From the NCBI GenBank assembly GCA_003152355.1, contig PMAA01000043.1, forward strand, positions 35,142 to 77,779: a DNA stretch of 42,638 nucleotides, in the 5' to 3' direction. Under the pieces are notes generated by a model. It searched no databases. It had not been told where the DNA came from and was given only the letters and a program-made list of their open reading frames with translations. Position numbers and translations under genes: made by a program. The DNA is from Acidobacteriota bacterium. GTDB lineage: Bacteria; Acidobacteriota; Terriglobia; Acidiferrales; UBA7541. Positions within the stretch are counted from its first letter, which is position 1; every line of letters begins with the position of its first letter. Shown here one piece after another: positions 33,345 through 41,551 of the stretch.

Positions 33345-34499
33345 GTGAATGGAAAAACTAAATTCGATATCATCGTGATCGGTGCGGGCGTGTTCGGTTC
33401 GTGGACGGCGAATATTCTGCAGCGCTCCGGACGCCGCGTCCTGATTCTCGATGCCTATGGGCCAGCGAACAGCCGCGCGAGTTCCGGCGGCGAATCGCGA
33501 ATCATTCGCATGGGCTACGGCGCTGATGAACTGTACACGCGCTGGTCCATGCGCTCGCTGCCCGCGTGGGAGGAACTCGATGCCATCACGGGCGCACGAA
33601 TCTTTCATCGCACTGGCGTTCTCTGGCTTTCGCCGAATGCCAATGCCTATACGCATCAGACTCTCGAGGTGTTGAAAAAAACCGGCGTGCCGCACGAAGT
33701 AATGAACGCTGACGAAGTTCGCCGCCGTTATCCGCAGATTTCAATTCCCGAGGATGCGATTGGGTTTCTTGAAATGACAAGCGGAACGATCATGGCGCGG
33801 AGAGCCGTCGAACTGGTTGTCGCTGATGCCGTTCGCAAAGGCGCGGCCTACCTCGCCGAGCTCATCGAAGCGCCATCCGGCAAGGGACGCCTTCAATCAG
33901 TCTGCGCGCGTAACGATGAGCATTTCTCGGCCGATACATTTGTTTTTGCATGCGGCCCGTGGCTTCCTCAGATATTCCCCACGCTGCTCGGCGATCGAAT
34001 TTTTCCCACGCGCCAGGAAGTTTTCTTCTTCGGAGTTCCGCCTGGCGACGGGCGATTTTCACCGCCCGCGCTACCCACATTTCTCGATCGCTACCGCGAG
34101 TACTACGGGATGCCAAGCCTTGAAGGGCGCGGATTGAAAGCTGCGTCGGACGAACACGGCGGCCGCGCCAATCCCGATTCGCAGGAACGCATTCCGACCG
34201 CAGAAGCAACCGCCCACGCGCGAAAGTACGTCGCCGAGCGATTCCCTGCCCTCAAGAACGCGCCTATCGTTGAAACGCGAATCTGCCAGTACGAAAACAC
34301 TTCGAGCGGCGACTTTCTGATTGACCGGCATCCTGATTTTGAGAATGTGTGGCTGGTCGGCGGTGGATCGGGGCACGGATTCAAGCACGGCCCAGCGCTC
34401 GGAGAGTACGTGACGGAACGAGTCAATCAGGGTGGCGCAGTCGAGCCGAGATTCTCACTGGCCACAAAGCAGACAGTCAAAGCGCGGGCTGTTTACTGA
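33345..34499 (+). CDS. FAD-dependent amine oxidase of the sarcosine oxidase / N-methyltryptophan oxidase family
   Basis: The 384-residue DAO-family flavoprotein probably oxidises a secondary amine or amino acid with oxygen. The dinucleotide-binding motif IIVIGAGVFGSWTA is at 9-22. SRASSGGESRIIRMGYG corresponds to the flavin-contacting segment of monomeric sarcosine oxidase, but a histidine there is replaced by glycine. C314 (RICQYENT) aligns with the cysteine that binds FAD covalently in that family, and the C-terminal VGGGSGHGFKHGPALGE is conserved. It lies 31 bases after ribE, and co-expression with flavin synthesis is plausible. Substrate unknown. Confidence 0.85.
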   Translation: MNGKTKFDIIVIGAGVFGSWTANILQRSGRRVLILDAYGPANSRASSGGESRIIRMGYGADELYTRWSMRSLPAWEELDAITGARIFHRTGVLWLSPNANAYTHQTLEVLKKTGVPHEVMNADEVRRRYPQISIPEDAIGFLEMTSGTIMARRAVELVVADAVRKGAAYLAELIEAPSGKGRLQSVCARNDEHFSADTFVFACGPWLPQIFPTLLGDRIFPTRQEVFFFGVPPGDGRFSPPALPTFLDRYREYYGMPSLEGRGLKAASDEHGGRANPDSQERIPTAEATAHARKYVAERFPALKNAPIVETRICQYENTSSGDFLIDRHPDFENVWLVGGGSGHGFKHGPALGEYVTERVNQGGAVEPRFSLATKQTVKARAVY

Positions 34500-34523
34500 C
34501 GCGCTGCAGCTCAATCACCGGCG

Positions 34524-35957
34524 CTAGGCAGCCGATTGTCGTCTCTTCGCGCGCGCGCCTCGGAAGTAGAGAATCAGACCGAGACAAATTGCGGTCAGAG
34601 TTCCGCCGACGAGCTTCGTCTCGAAGAGAAACTTGTTCTTTGCCTCACCCGGTGGAATCAGCGAGAGCACAATCCCACCGGCGACAACTACGAAGCCAAG
34701 CCCGCCGGCGATCCATACTCCAAGTTTTCCTCCCGGAATGAGAACCGCGCTTGTGTTTGCGTTGCGGTCCGGCCTGTTCGAGAGCTTAATCACCGCCGCG
34801 TACATGTAAAGAAACGGAATGAAATAGAGAATCGTTGCGGCATCCACGAGCACCTGGTAAGCGCCAGTGGTCGTCTCGTTGATTTGGCTCAAGAGGAGCA
34901 CCGCTGCCGTTATCAACGCCTGCACTAAAATTGATATGTAAGGCGTCCGCCACTTCGGATGAATTTTCCCGAACGCCGCGGGCATGTAGTGATCGATGCC
35001 CACGACAAATGGAACCCGCGCGACTCCAGCAACGGTCGTGCCGACGCCGCCAGCATTTCCGAATGCAGCGAGAAGAGCCGCGATCATTCCGATTGCGCCG
35101 ATTCTGAGAACCGTGGATGCTACGGTCAAAGCCTGAAATACGCCGCTCTTCGGATCCACCGAAGTCTCAGGCATGAGATTCAGCACGGCGATTGTTGCCG
35201 CGATGTAAATGACGGCGATCAGCGCGCCTGACGCATAGATTGCGCGGGGAATCGTCTTTCGTGGATCGCGGATCTCTTCGCTCATTGCGGACACAAGCTC
35301 CAATCCAACGAACGCGAACGCGATTTGCGGCCAAAAATTCACCGTGTCCCAATTCCAGTGCGGCAGCATGTTTGGAATCGTGAAATGTGTCACGGAACCT
35401 TGCCGGTGCCACAAATAGAATCCCGCGCCGACCAGCATGAGAAGCGGAATGTAGGTCCCGACCCCGCCCGCGTTCTGCAGCCATTTGCCGATATTCAGGC
35501 CGATAATGTTCATCACGACTGCGACCGCAAGAAGCGCAAACGAGCCCCAAATTAGAAAGTGCTTGTCCTGCGCGAGATATCCGTACTTCGCGCCGCCGAT
35601 GTATGCGCCCATGGAAGCGCTGGCGAGCAACAGCCCTGGAAAATAAAAAAACGTGTAGACCCAGTATGTCCAGCCCGCGACGAAACCGTGAAATTCGCCG
35701 AACGCTTCCTTCGACCAGACGTAAAGGCCGCCTTCCACGGGATAGCGCGTTGAAAGCTCGACAATCACGAGCGCGCTCGGAACGAAGAAGAAGAGCGCGG
35801 CGAGAATCCAAAGTGAAATTGATGACGTGCCGTTGTGCGCGGCAGCGGCGACCCAGCGAGGCCCCAGGACGGCCGCAATATTGAATAGCAGCACGTCCCA
35901 AAAGCCCATTTCGCGGCGCAGTTGTTTCTTCGGATCGGTCGTGGCAGGAGCGCTCAA
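34524..35957 (-). CDS. APC-family amino acid permease
   Basis: The 477-residue inner-membrane transporter has about 12 helices. The N-terminal region (REMGFWDVLLFNIAAVLGPRW) resembles the first helix of APC transporters, and the YPVEGGLYVWSKEAFGEFHGFVAGWTYW segment is the family's conserved helix 2-3 region. It is closest in style to amino acid or glutamate/GABA-type antiporters; substrate not decidable. The start is a TTG at 35957 with GGGAAA about 8 bases upstream. A -24/-12 sigma54-type promoter lies about 60 bases upstream. It converges on the oxidase gene with 24 bases between them. Confidence 0.88.
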   Translation of the reverse strand: MSAPATTDPKKQLRREMGFWDVLLFNIAAVLGPRWVAAAAHNGTSSISLWILAALFFFVPSALVIVELSTRYPVEGGLYVWSKEAFGEFHGFVAGWTYWVYTFFYFPGLLLASASMGAYIGGAKYGYLAQDKHFLIWGSFALLAVAVVMNIIGLNIGKWLQNAGGVGTYIPLLMLVGAGFYLWHRQGSVTHFTIPNMLPHWNWDTVNFWPQIAFAFVGLELVSAMSEEIRDPRKTIPRAIYASGALIAVIYIAATIAVLNLMPETSVDPKSGVFQALTVASTVLRIGAIGMIAALLAAFGNAGGVGTTVAGVARVPFVVGIDHYMPAAFGKIHPKWRTPYISILVQALITAAVLLLSQINETTTGAYQVLVDAATILYFIPFLYMYAAVIKLSNRPDRNANTSAVLIPGGKLGVWIAGGLGFVVVAGGIVLSLIPPGEAKNKFLFETKLVGGTLTAICLGLILYFRGARAKRRQSAA

Positions 35958-36019
35958 TTAGTTTCCCGTTGAACTGGATTATTGAATCGCCGAAATGAGC
36001 TTCGGCGAACCTGCACGAT

Positions 36020-36035
36020 AGCAAAAAGAGCGCCA
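36020..36035 (-). promoter_or_regulatory. Candidate sigma54 (-24/-12) promoter of the permease gene
   Basis: On the minus strand TGGCGC-TCTTT-TTGCT keeps the invariant GG and GC with exactly ten bases between them and a T-rich spacer, matching the RpoN consensus. The predicted start near 36008 gives a leader of about 50 bases. A 12-bp palindrome, GGCATCTATGCC on the plus strand (36036-36047), abuts the -24 side. Confidence 0.6.
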
Positions 36036-36113
36036 GGCATCTATGCCGAAGTGCGAGCGCGGCTTGAGCGTCTCTACGCGGAGGAATCATCAGCGTGCTG
36101 GCGTTGGTCGAAG

Positions 36114-36878
36114 CTACGTGACTACTGCGTCAAGCGCTGGAATCATCGCATCCTGAAGACGGAAATTTTTGAGGAATGGATCGGAAGAATTTTCGAACTC
36201 CGGCCACGTACCGAAGAATGCCACGCGGCCCTCCTGCAGAAAGATCACTCGATCGGCGAGTTTCTTGGCCAGATGCGTATCATGCGTGACGACGATGGAG
36301 GTTTTGTGGAGCTTGGCCTTGAGCCGCGAAATCAAATCGCCGATATACGCGGCCATTAGCGGGTCAACCATGGTCGTCGGCTCGTCGTAGAGAATGGCTT
36401 CTGGGTCCTCGGCCAGTGCGCGCGCAATCGCGACTGCGCGTTTCGTACCGGTGCTCAAATCAGCAGGCAGGCGATCGGCGAATTCCGTGACTTCAAGAGT
36501 TTGCAGCAGCTCTTTCACGCGCGAATCAATTGCTTCCGGGTCGAGGCCGCGTCCTTCAAGCGGAAACGCGACATTTTCGGCGACGGTAAGCGAATCGAAG
36601 AGCGCGCCTGACTGAAACACCATCGTCACGCGCCGGCGTATTTGAGCAAACTCATCTTCAGTAAAATCGGTGACGTCTTCTCCCGCTACGATGATTCGGC
36701 CCTCGTCGGGCTTCAGAAATCCGAGCAGCAATTTCAGGCTGACGGATTTGCCCACACCGCTGCGTCCGAGGATCACCGCGGTTTCGCCCTGATCGACGAA
36801 AAAGTTGACGTTCTTGAGAACGTCCTGTTCGCCGAACGCGATCGAAACGTCACGAAATTCGAAATAGTGCTCGCTCAT
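36114..36878 (-). CDS. ABC transporter ATP-binding protein, MlaF-like
   Basis: ATPase of the type that powers MlaE-family lipid transporters. The ATG at 36878 gives 254 residues (MSEHYFEFRDVS), overlapping the mobA stop by four bases; the frame runs on to 36989 inside mobA. Walker A is GRSGVGKS (38-45), and the Q-loop FQSGALFDSLTVAENVAFPL is typical of MlaF. Walker B is AILYDEPT (D165, E166) and the switch histidine lies in VVTHD. The signature loop reads LSTGT (141-145) instead of LSGGM or LSGGQ. No MlaE permease or MlaD partner is encoded nearby, which is unusual. Confidence 0.88.
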   Translation of the reverse strand: MSEHYFEFRDVSIAFGEQDVLKNVNFFVDQGETAVILGRSGVGKSVSLKLLLGFLKPDEGRIIVAGEDVTDFTEDEFAQIRRRVTMVFQSGALFDSLTVAENVAFPLEGRGLDPEAIDSRVKELLQTLEVTEFADRLPADLSTGTKRAVAIARALAEDPEAILYDEPTTMVDPLMAAYIGDLISRLKAKLHKTSIVVTHDTHLAKKLADRVIFLQEGRVAFFGTWPEFENSSDPFLKNFRLQDAMIPALDAVVT

Positions 36879-37501
36879 CGCAGAGCTACCTTGCCATATT
36901 TTCGCTCCAGGGCGGCCGCTATTTCTTCGATGTCTTTCAACGAATTCAGGTTCCTGAAGAGCAGGCCGCAGGCATCGAAGGCCTTCCATTCGTGCGGCTC
37001 GATACGCTCGATCTTGAGCGCCGCAAGGCAGCCGGTGACTTTGCGCACGCCGCGAGCGATTGACTTCGCGACATTCGCCTCGCAGCTCTTGCGATACATC
37101 GCGCAGAGCGGTTCTGCTCCCGCCGCGCTTTGCGGAACGATGGCATCCGCCGCGGAGACGAGAGCGCGATCAATCAGGTATGCAAGCCATTCCGAGGTTA
37201 GCAACGGCAGGTCGCAGCCAAGAATGAGATTCCATGGCTCGCGCGAATCCCGAAGCGCCGTAGCGATGCCGCCGAGCGGGCCTATGCCCGCTGCGTCGTC
37301 TGGGATTACGCGCAAATTCAAGTTTGCGTAGCGATCGGGCGGCCCAACGATTGCGGGCGCGCCCGTCAGCGGCTGCGCAAGCGAGGCAATGCGAAGGATG
37401 AGCGGCGTTCCCCCGAAATCAAGCAGCGCTTTGTCACGTCCCATGCGCGAACTCTTGCCGCCTGCGAGAATATAAGCCGCAACTCCATCTCTTTTGAGCA
37501 C
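36875..37501 (-). CDS. mobA: Molybdenum cofactor guanylyltransferase MobA
   Basis: Transfers GMP to molybdopterin to form the guanine dinucleotide cofactor. The GTG at 37501 gives 208 residues, with GGAAAG about ten bases upstream. A longer frame reaching 37603 lies inside the regulator gene and is basic, so I reject it. The nucleotide-binding signature YILAGGKSSRMGRDKALL is at 10-27, GIGPLGGIATAL is the substrate loop and GCDLPLL holds the metal-binding aspartate. It begins five bases after the regulator's stop and overlaps the ABC ATPase by four bases. No other molybdopterin gene is in the window. Confidence 0.92.
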   Translation of the reverse strand: MLKRDGVAAYILAGGKSSRMGRDKALLDFGGTPLILRIASLAQPLTGAPAIVGPPDRYANLNLRVIPDDAAGIGPLGGIATALRDSREPWNLILGCDLPLLTSEWLAYLIDRALVSAADAIVPQSAAGAEPLCAMYRKSCEANVAKSIARGVRKVTGCLAALKIERIEPHEWKAFDACGLLFRNLNSLKDIEEIAAALERKYGKVALR

Positions 37502-37506
37502 GCTAT

Positions 37507-38889
37507 CTACTTTCCGGGACGCTGAATGCCGAGTTCGCGCAACTTTTCCTGGAGACTTTGCCTGTGCAAACCGACTTCGGCCGCTGTCTTCGACACGTTC
37601 CAATGATGTTCTTCGAGCTTGCGCCGCAAATAGGCGATTTCAAATTGGCGCTTCGCCTCGCGAAAATCTTTTTCGTTCAGATAGTGATTTTCGCCGCTCG
37701 CTGGCCGGCCTGGTAAGGGACTCGCGCCGTCTTGAATTTCGGCCGGGAGATCCAGAGCGCGAATTTCGTCTCCGCTGGCGATAATCAAACTGCGTTCGAG
37801 CGCGTTGCGCAGCTCGCGCACATTGCCCGGCCAGTCATAGCGTTCGAGGAGCTGCATCGCACCATCGCTAAGACGAATCGCGCGCTTATGTCTTGCGCCC
37901 AACTGCTCGACAAGCGCCGCGCTCAGGAGAGGAATGTCATCTTTATGCGCGCGGAGCGGCGGAACTTCTATTGTGACGACGCGCAACCGATAATAGAGGT
38001 CTTCGCGAAACTTGTCCGCAGCGATTTCGACGGGTAGATCGCGGTGCGTTGCGCTTATCACGCGCACGTCCACTTCGACCGGCCGAGATCCTCCGAGGCG
38101 CTCGATCGTGCGATTTTCGAGGGCGCGCAAAACCTTCGCTTGCGTCAATGGATTCATGTCCCCGATTTCATCGAGGAACAGTGTTCCGCCCGACGCCAAT
38201 TCGAATTTCCCTTTCCGCTGCTGCGCCGCTCCCGTGAAAGCGCCTTTTTCAAATCCGAATAGCTCCGATTCGATCAAGTTCTCGGGGAGCGCCGCGCAGT
38301 TAACGGCCACAAACGGCCGCTCCGATCGAGGAGAACGCGCGTGAATCTCCTGCGCGAGGAGATCTTTTCCCGTTCCGCTTTCGCCGAGGATCAGAACCGT
38401 GGCGTCAGTTGGCGCGACGCGATCGGCCAAATCGAAGACGCGTCGCATCGCAGCGCTCCGCCCGAGCATTCGTCCGAATTCGCCGTGAGAAACGAGTTCT
38501 CGCCTCAAGCGTTCGTTCTCTTCGCCCAACTCGACCAGTTTCACAAGCGTTTCGACACGCTTCCGCAACTCGTCAATGTCGAAACCCTTGACGATGTAAT
38601 CCGCCGCGCCCACGCGCATCGCTTCGACGGCCGTCTTTGCGGTGTCGAGCGCGGAAACGACGAGCACCGGCTGCGCAAAGCCGGATTCACGCATCCAGCC
38701 GAGCAGGGAAATACCGCCACCGTCGGGCATCACGAGATCGAGAAGTATGACGTCCGGACGCTCAACGCCTATCGCCTCCCGTGCTGCGGCCGTCGAAACA
38801 GCCTCGACGATCCGGTATTTGTGCTCGAGCGCGCGGCGCAAACCGTATCGCGCCGCTTGCTCGTCATCCACGATCAGGACGGTTTTCAT
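37507..38889 (-). CDS. NtrC-family sigma54-dependent response regulator
   Basis: The 460-residue protein has a receiver domain (1-115), a sigma54-activating AAA+ domain (about 137-375) and a Fis-type DNA-binding helix-turn-helix (about 415-455). The phosphorylation site is D51 (VILLDLVMPDG), with D8/D9, S79 and K101; K101 is followed by Gly-Phe instead of the usual Pro-Phe. Walker A is GESGTGKD, the sigma54-contact loop GAFTGA is intact, and LFLDEIGDM is Walker B. The C-terminal VSKTAAEVGLHRQSLQEKLRELGI is a classic Fis-like domain. It follows the sensor kinase after 46 bases. Confidence 0.95.
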   Translation of the reverse strand: MKTVLIVDDEQAARYGLRRALEHKYRIVEAVSTAAAREAIGVERPDVILLDLVMPDGGGISLLGWMRESGFAQPVLVVSALDTAKTAVEAMRVGAADYIVKGFDIDELRKRVETLVKLVELGEENERLRRELVSHGEFGRMLGRSAAMRRVFDLADRVAPTDATVLILGESGTGKDLLAQEIHARSPRSERPFVAVNCAALPENLIESELFGFEKGAFTGAAQQRKGKFELASGGTLFLDEIGDMNPLTQAKVLRALENRTIERLGGSRPVEVDVRVISATHRDLPVEIAADKFREDLYYRLRVVTIEVPPLRAHKDDIPLLSAALVEQLGARHKRAIRLSDGAMQLLERYDWPGNVRELRNALERSLIIASGDEIRALDLPAEIQDGASPLPGRPASGENHYLNEKDFREAKRQFEIAYLRRKLEEHHWNVSKTAAEVGLHRQSLQEKLRELGIQRPGK

Positions 38890-38935
38890 GCTTCCGGGTG
38901 TCCTTGGCGAAACAAATTCGGTGCGTACACCGCTC

Positions 38936-40501
38936 TCACGATCTGGCGAGCGGAAGTGTCACGGTGAACTTCGTGCCGCGCCCGTCCTGCAAGGGACTCT
39001 CGCAATCGAGCGTCCCCCCAATCTCACTGAGGCGCCGCGTGACAATCGCCAGTCCAAGGCCTGTCCCGCTGGCCTTCGTAGTAAAGAAAGGCTGGAAAAT
39101 TCTGCTGCGCTCTTCTAGCGAGATGCCAGGGCCAGCGTCGCAAATCTCCACAATTAAGCAGCCATTCTTGCGCACTGCTTCGATCTGAACACAGCCGCCT
39201 CTTGACTGAGATTCAACGGCATTCACGATGAGGTTCATAAAAATATCGCTCAGAGCTTCTTCCGAACCTTTTACAGAGGTTTCCTCGGCCGGCCGGCTGA
39301 CTTCGATCGTCACACCGCGCTGTTCCGCGTCGCGCCGCAGAAGATTCACGACGCCGTCAATGGCCGCACCTCCCGGAACGCTTTCGTCCACCCCGGCAAC
39401 GTGCACGGGCGGTTTCGAATATCGGAGCAGTTGGGTCAATTTCATGCTCAGTCGGTCAAGCTCGCTAAGCACGAGCATCAAGTCTTTCCTGGCTGATTCG
39501 CTCAGATCGCGATTTTCCAATTGAACTTGCAGGATGGTCTTCATCGAGCTCAAAGGATTCCGCAAATTGTGCGAGACGCTCGCTGCCATCTGCCCGAGCA
39601 TCGCAAGCCGCTCCCTTTCGGCCAGCGTGCGCTCGAGTTCGATCTTTTCCTGAATGAGCCGGCAAAGGTCAATCAGCCCCGGCAATTGCTCGCCGAGAAA
39701 ATCAAGCGCGGCAGTCACTTCTCCGGTCAGGACCGAACCAGTTGACGCGGCTTCAAGAACGCCGATCAATTCACCATTGCGAATCAGTCGAATTCTCGCC
39801 ACGTGGCCGAGGCCGCCCGGCGAGCGCAGCGGCTCGATTGTTGAATCTTCTGGGACCGATAGGCGTGCTACGGAGAGTCCGAATTCGTCTTGCACGCGCG
39901 TTTCGACAAACTCGATGAAGCGAGCGAGATCGCCTTGCCGCGCGCGCTCCTGCAATTCCCCAAGCAGCCGCTGCATTTTGTCGAGGCCGCGCTTGAAAGT
40001 TCGCTGAAGCGCGCGGCCGATATTCCGCTCCAGTGGCTCGAACAGCACAACGAGGGTGAATAGCAAAATGCTGGACGTCGCTTCGGGCGGCAGGACAGGT
40101 TCGAGCCATCCGCTAATTCGTCGCACGAGTCCCAGATACAGGAGAGCCAGAAACGCCCCGGAAACAGCGTAGACAAGATTTTTCTGCGAGCCGATCCCAA
40201 GGAAATTGTGCCGCAGAACCCAGTATTCAAGGACGGCGCTCGGCACAATCGCAGAAAGAAGGATACCCAGGGACAAGCTATCCGACAGATTAGGCCGCGC
40301 AGGTCCCCCAAGGGCGTAGACGTAGATTGTAAGCGCCCCGGCCAACGCGCAGAATATGCCGAGGAAACGGTCGAGCCGGCGAAAAGGCGCCTCGCGCTTC
40401 GCCGCGCTTGCGAAACTGATCGCAGCACTTCCGAATAAGGTCACTCCGAGCCAAACGGCATAAGGGGGACTGGCGCGGTTGGCAGGTTCGAAAAACTCCA
40501 T
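38936..40501 (-). CDS. Sensor histidine kinase with GAF-like domain (3' part of a probably frameshifted gene)
   Basis: The frame from the ATG at 40501 gives 521 residues: five membrane helices (about 12-215), a GAF-like domain (about 220-285), a dimerisation domain with phospho-accepting H311 (SVSHNLRNPLSS) and a catalytic domain with DIFMNLIVNAVE, DAGPGIS and GTGLGLAI. These motifs indicate an active kinase partner for the adjacent NtrC-type regulator. Its membrane region looks like the second half of the N-terminal 7TM sensor region of histidine kinases. The missing first helices are encoded upstream in another frame (40528-40914). The open frame reaches 40765, but those extra residues are arginine-rich and not protein-like. 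Confidence 0.88.
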   Translation of the reverse strand: MEFFEPANRASPPYAVWLGVTLFGSAAISFASAAKREAPFRRLDRFLGIFCALAGALTIYVYALGGPARPNLSDSLSLGILLSAIVPSAVLEYWVLRHNFLGIGSQKNLVYAVSGAFLALLYLGLVRRISGWLEPVLPPEATSSILLFTLVVLFEPLERNIGRALQRTFKRGLDKMQRLLGELQERARQGDLARFIEFVETRVQDEFGLSVARLSVPEDSTIEPLRSPGGLGHVARIRLIRNGELIGVLEAASTGSVLTGEVTAALDFLGEQLPGLIDLCRLIQEKIELERTLAERERLAMLGQMAASVSHNLRNPLSSMKTILQVQLENRDLSESARKDLMLVLSELDRLSMKLTQLLRYSKPPVHVAGVDESVPGGAAIDGVVNLLRRDAEQRGVTIEVSRPAEETSVKGSEEALSDIFMNLIVNAVESQSRGGCVQIEAVRKNGCLIVEICDAGPGISLEERSRIFQPFFTTKASGTGLGLAIVTRRLSEIGGTLDCESPLQDGRGTKFTVTLPLARS

Positions 40502-40527
40502 CGATTTCGCGACAAGCAGCGGCGGTA

Positions 40528-40914
40528 TCACGCGCGCGCGACGACCATTAAAACAAGCGCGTAGTTGAGCCACGCGAGATAACGCAACCAACTCTTGCTC
40601 TTGGCGGCGGCCTCGTTCATCAAGAAATATTCGACGTGCGCTTGAAACAAAAAGGCAGGCAGAAACGCGAGGCCCAAGCCCGTCAGTCCGTTTGCGAACA
40701 TGATCGTCGCCGCCGGAGGCACGGGGTAGTGAATTACCGCGTTCAGGAGCAACACCCCGCCGCAATAGAAGGCGAACAGCGAGAGGACCAGAAAAAAAAG
40801 TACCCGCTCAAAAGTTCGCGGCCGGCGATTCCCGAGGATCAACGCCAGGAAAAATAATTCGACGAGAGATCCGGCGGTAAAGCCGACAAGGCGGACGTAG
40901 AAGAGGACAGTCAT
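40528..40914 (-). pseudogene. N-terminal membrane part of the sensor kinase, separated by a frameshift
   Basis: This 128-residue frame encodes four hydrophobic helices (about 4-24, 36-61, 69-93 and 107-127) and ends with TGA directly after a (CG)5 tract at 40531-40540. Removing one CG unit, or a -1 slip, joins it to the kinase frame without a stop, giving about 660 residues with a complete nine-helix sensor region. The alternative is two separate proteins with 26 bases between stop and next ATG. I consider a disrupted single gene, or an assembly error, more likely because the halves together match one known domain type. Confidence 0.65.
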
Positions 40915-40996
40915 GATTCCAGTAGCTTGGACGAGATGCTACGCCCCTAACCGCTATCAAGGCAACAGCGATGTGTCGGATATTTCTGACAGTATC

Positions 40997-41025
40997 TAAT
41001 AATATGAAAATAAGATAGTTAACAA
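40997..41025 (-). promoter_or_regulatory. Candidate promoter of the sensor kinase operon in an AT-rich island
   Basis: The 263 bases between the kinase and groES include a markedly AT-rich stretch (about 40980-41035). On the minus strand TTGTTA (41025-41020) and TTATTA (41002-40997) are 17 bases apart. The match is only moderate. Confidence 0.3.
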
Positions 41026-41068
41026 TTATTCCGAACGCAATCGAACCGCCTGCGAGCTGTTTAATCGC

Positions 41069-41096
41069 TTGACATCATCAAGAATTTTGCTATATT
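41069..41096 (+). promoter_or_regulatory. Vegetative promoter of groESL
   Basis: A consensus -35 TTGACA (41069-41074) and an extended -10 TGC-TATATT (41088-41096) with a 16-base spacer. The -10 overlaps the left arm of the CIRCE operator by two bases, so HrcA binding would block RNA polymerase directly. Confidence 0.85.
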
Positions 41097-41121
41097 AGCA
41101 CTCGCTGTCGAGGAGTGCTAA
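41095..41121 (+). promoter_or_regulatory. CIRCE operator (HrcA binding site)
   Basis: A perfect inverted repeat TTAGCACTC-N9-GAGTGCTAA, identical to the CIRCE consensus. It places groESL under heat-shock control by the HrcA repressor, whose gene is not in this window. Confidence 0.96.
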
Positions 41122-41177
41122 AAGTCCAGTTCTCCTCATCTAGCAATTCTGAGTACTCCACCGGAGGATAAGCAAAG

Positions 41178-41492
41178 ATGGCAGTCAACGTTACCCCGCT
41201 GCACGACCGCGTGCTCGTGCGGCGTCTGGAAGAAAAGGAAACCGTAAAGGGCGGAATCATCATCCCCGACACGGCCAAAGAAAAACCTCAAGAGGGCGAG
41301 ATCATCGCCGTTGGTGCAGGACGAATTGAGAAGGGCGAACGGATTCCGCTCGATGTAAAAGCGGGAGACCGGGTGCTCTTCGGCAAGTACAGCGGTAACG
41401 AAATCAGGGTCGACGACCAAGAGTATCTAATTCTCAAGGAAGACGAAATCCTGGCAAAAATCGGCGGTGCAGCAAAGGCCGCTAAGAGGTAA
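41178..41492 (+). CDS. groES: Co-chaperonin GroES
   Basis: Heptameric lid of the GroEL folding chamber. The 104-residue length is slightly above the usual 95-97 because of a basic C-terminal tail (GGAAKAAKR). Conserved features are [17 protein letters not shown] at the N terminus, the mobile loop (about 18-32, with [16 protein letters not shown]) and [14 protein letters not shown]. The ATG at 41178 has GGAGG ten bases upstream. It is the first gene after the CIRCE-controlled promoter and is followed by groEL after 65 bases. Confidence 0.97.
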   Translation: MAVNVTPLHDRVLVRRLEEKETVKGGIIIPDTAKEKPQEGEIIAVGAGRIEKGERIPLDVKAGDRVLFGKYSGNEIRVDDQEYLILKEDEILAKIGGAAKAAKR

Positions 41493-41551
41493 CTCCCGCG
41501 TTCGCCACTGGCGGACCGGCTCGATGTTCGGAAGAAATCTTAGGAGGGTAA

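Noticed and set aside
35167-36090. Minus-strand ORF of 307 codons overlapping the permease 5' region
   Set aside because: Arg/His-rich alternate frame of the permease gene; the permease frame shows clear membrane helices.
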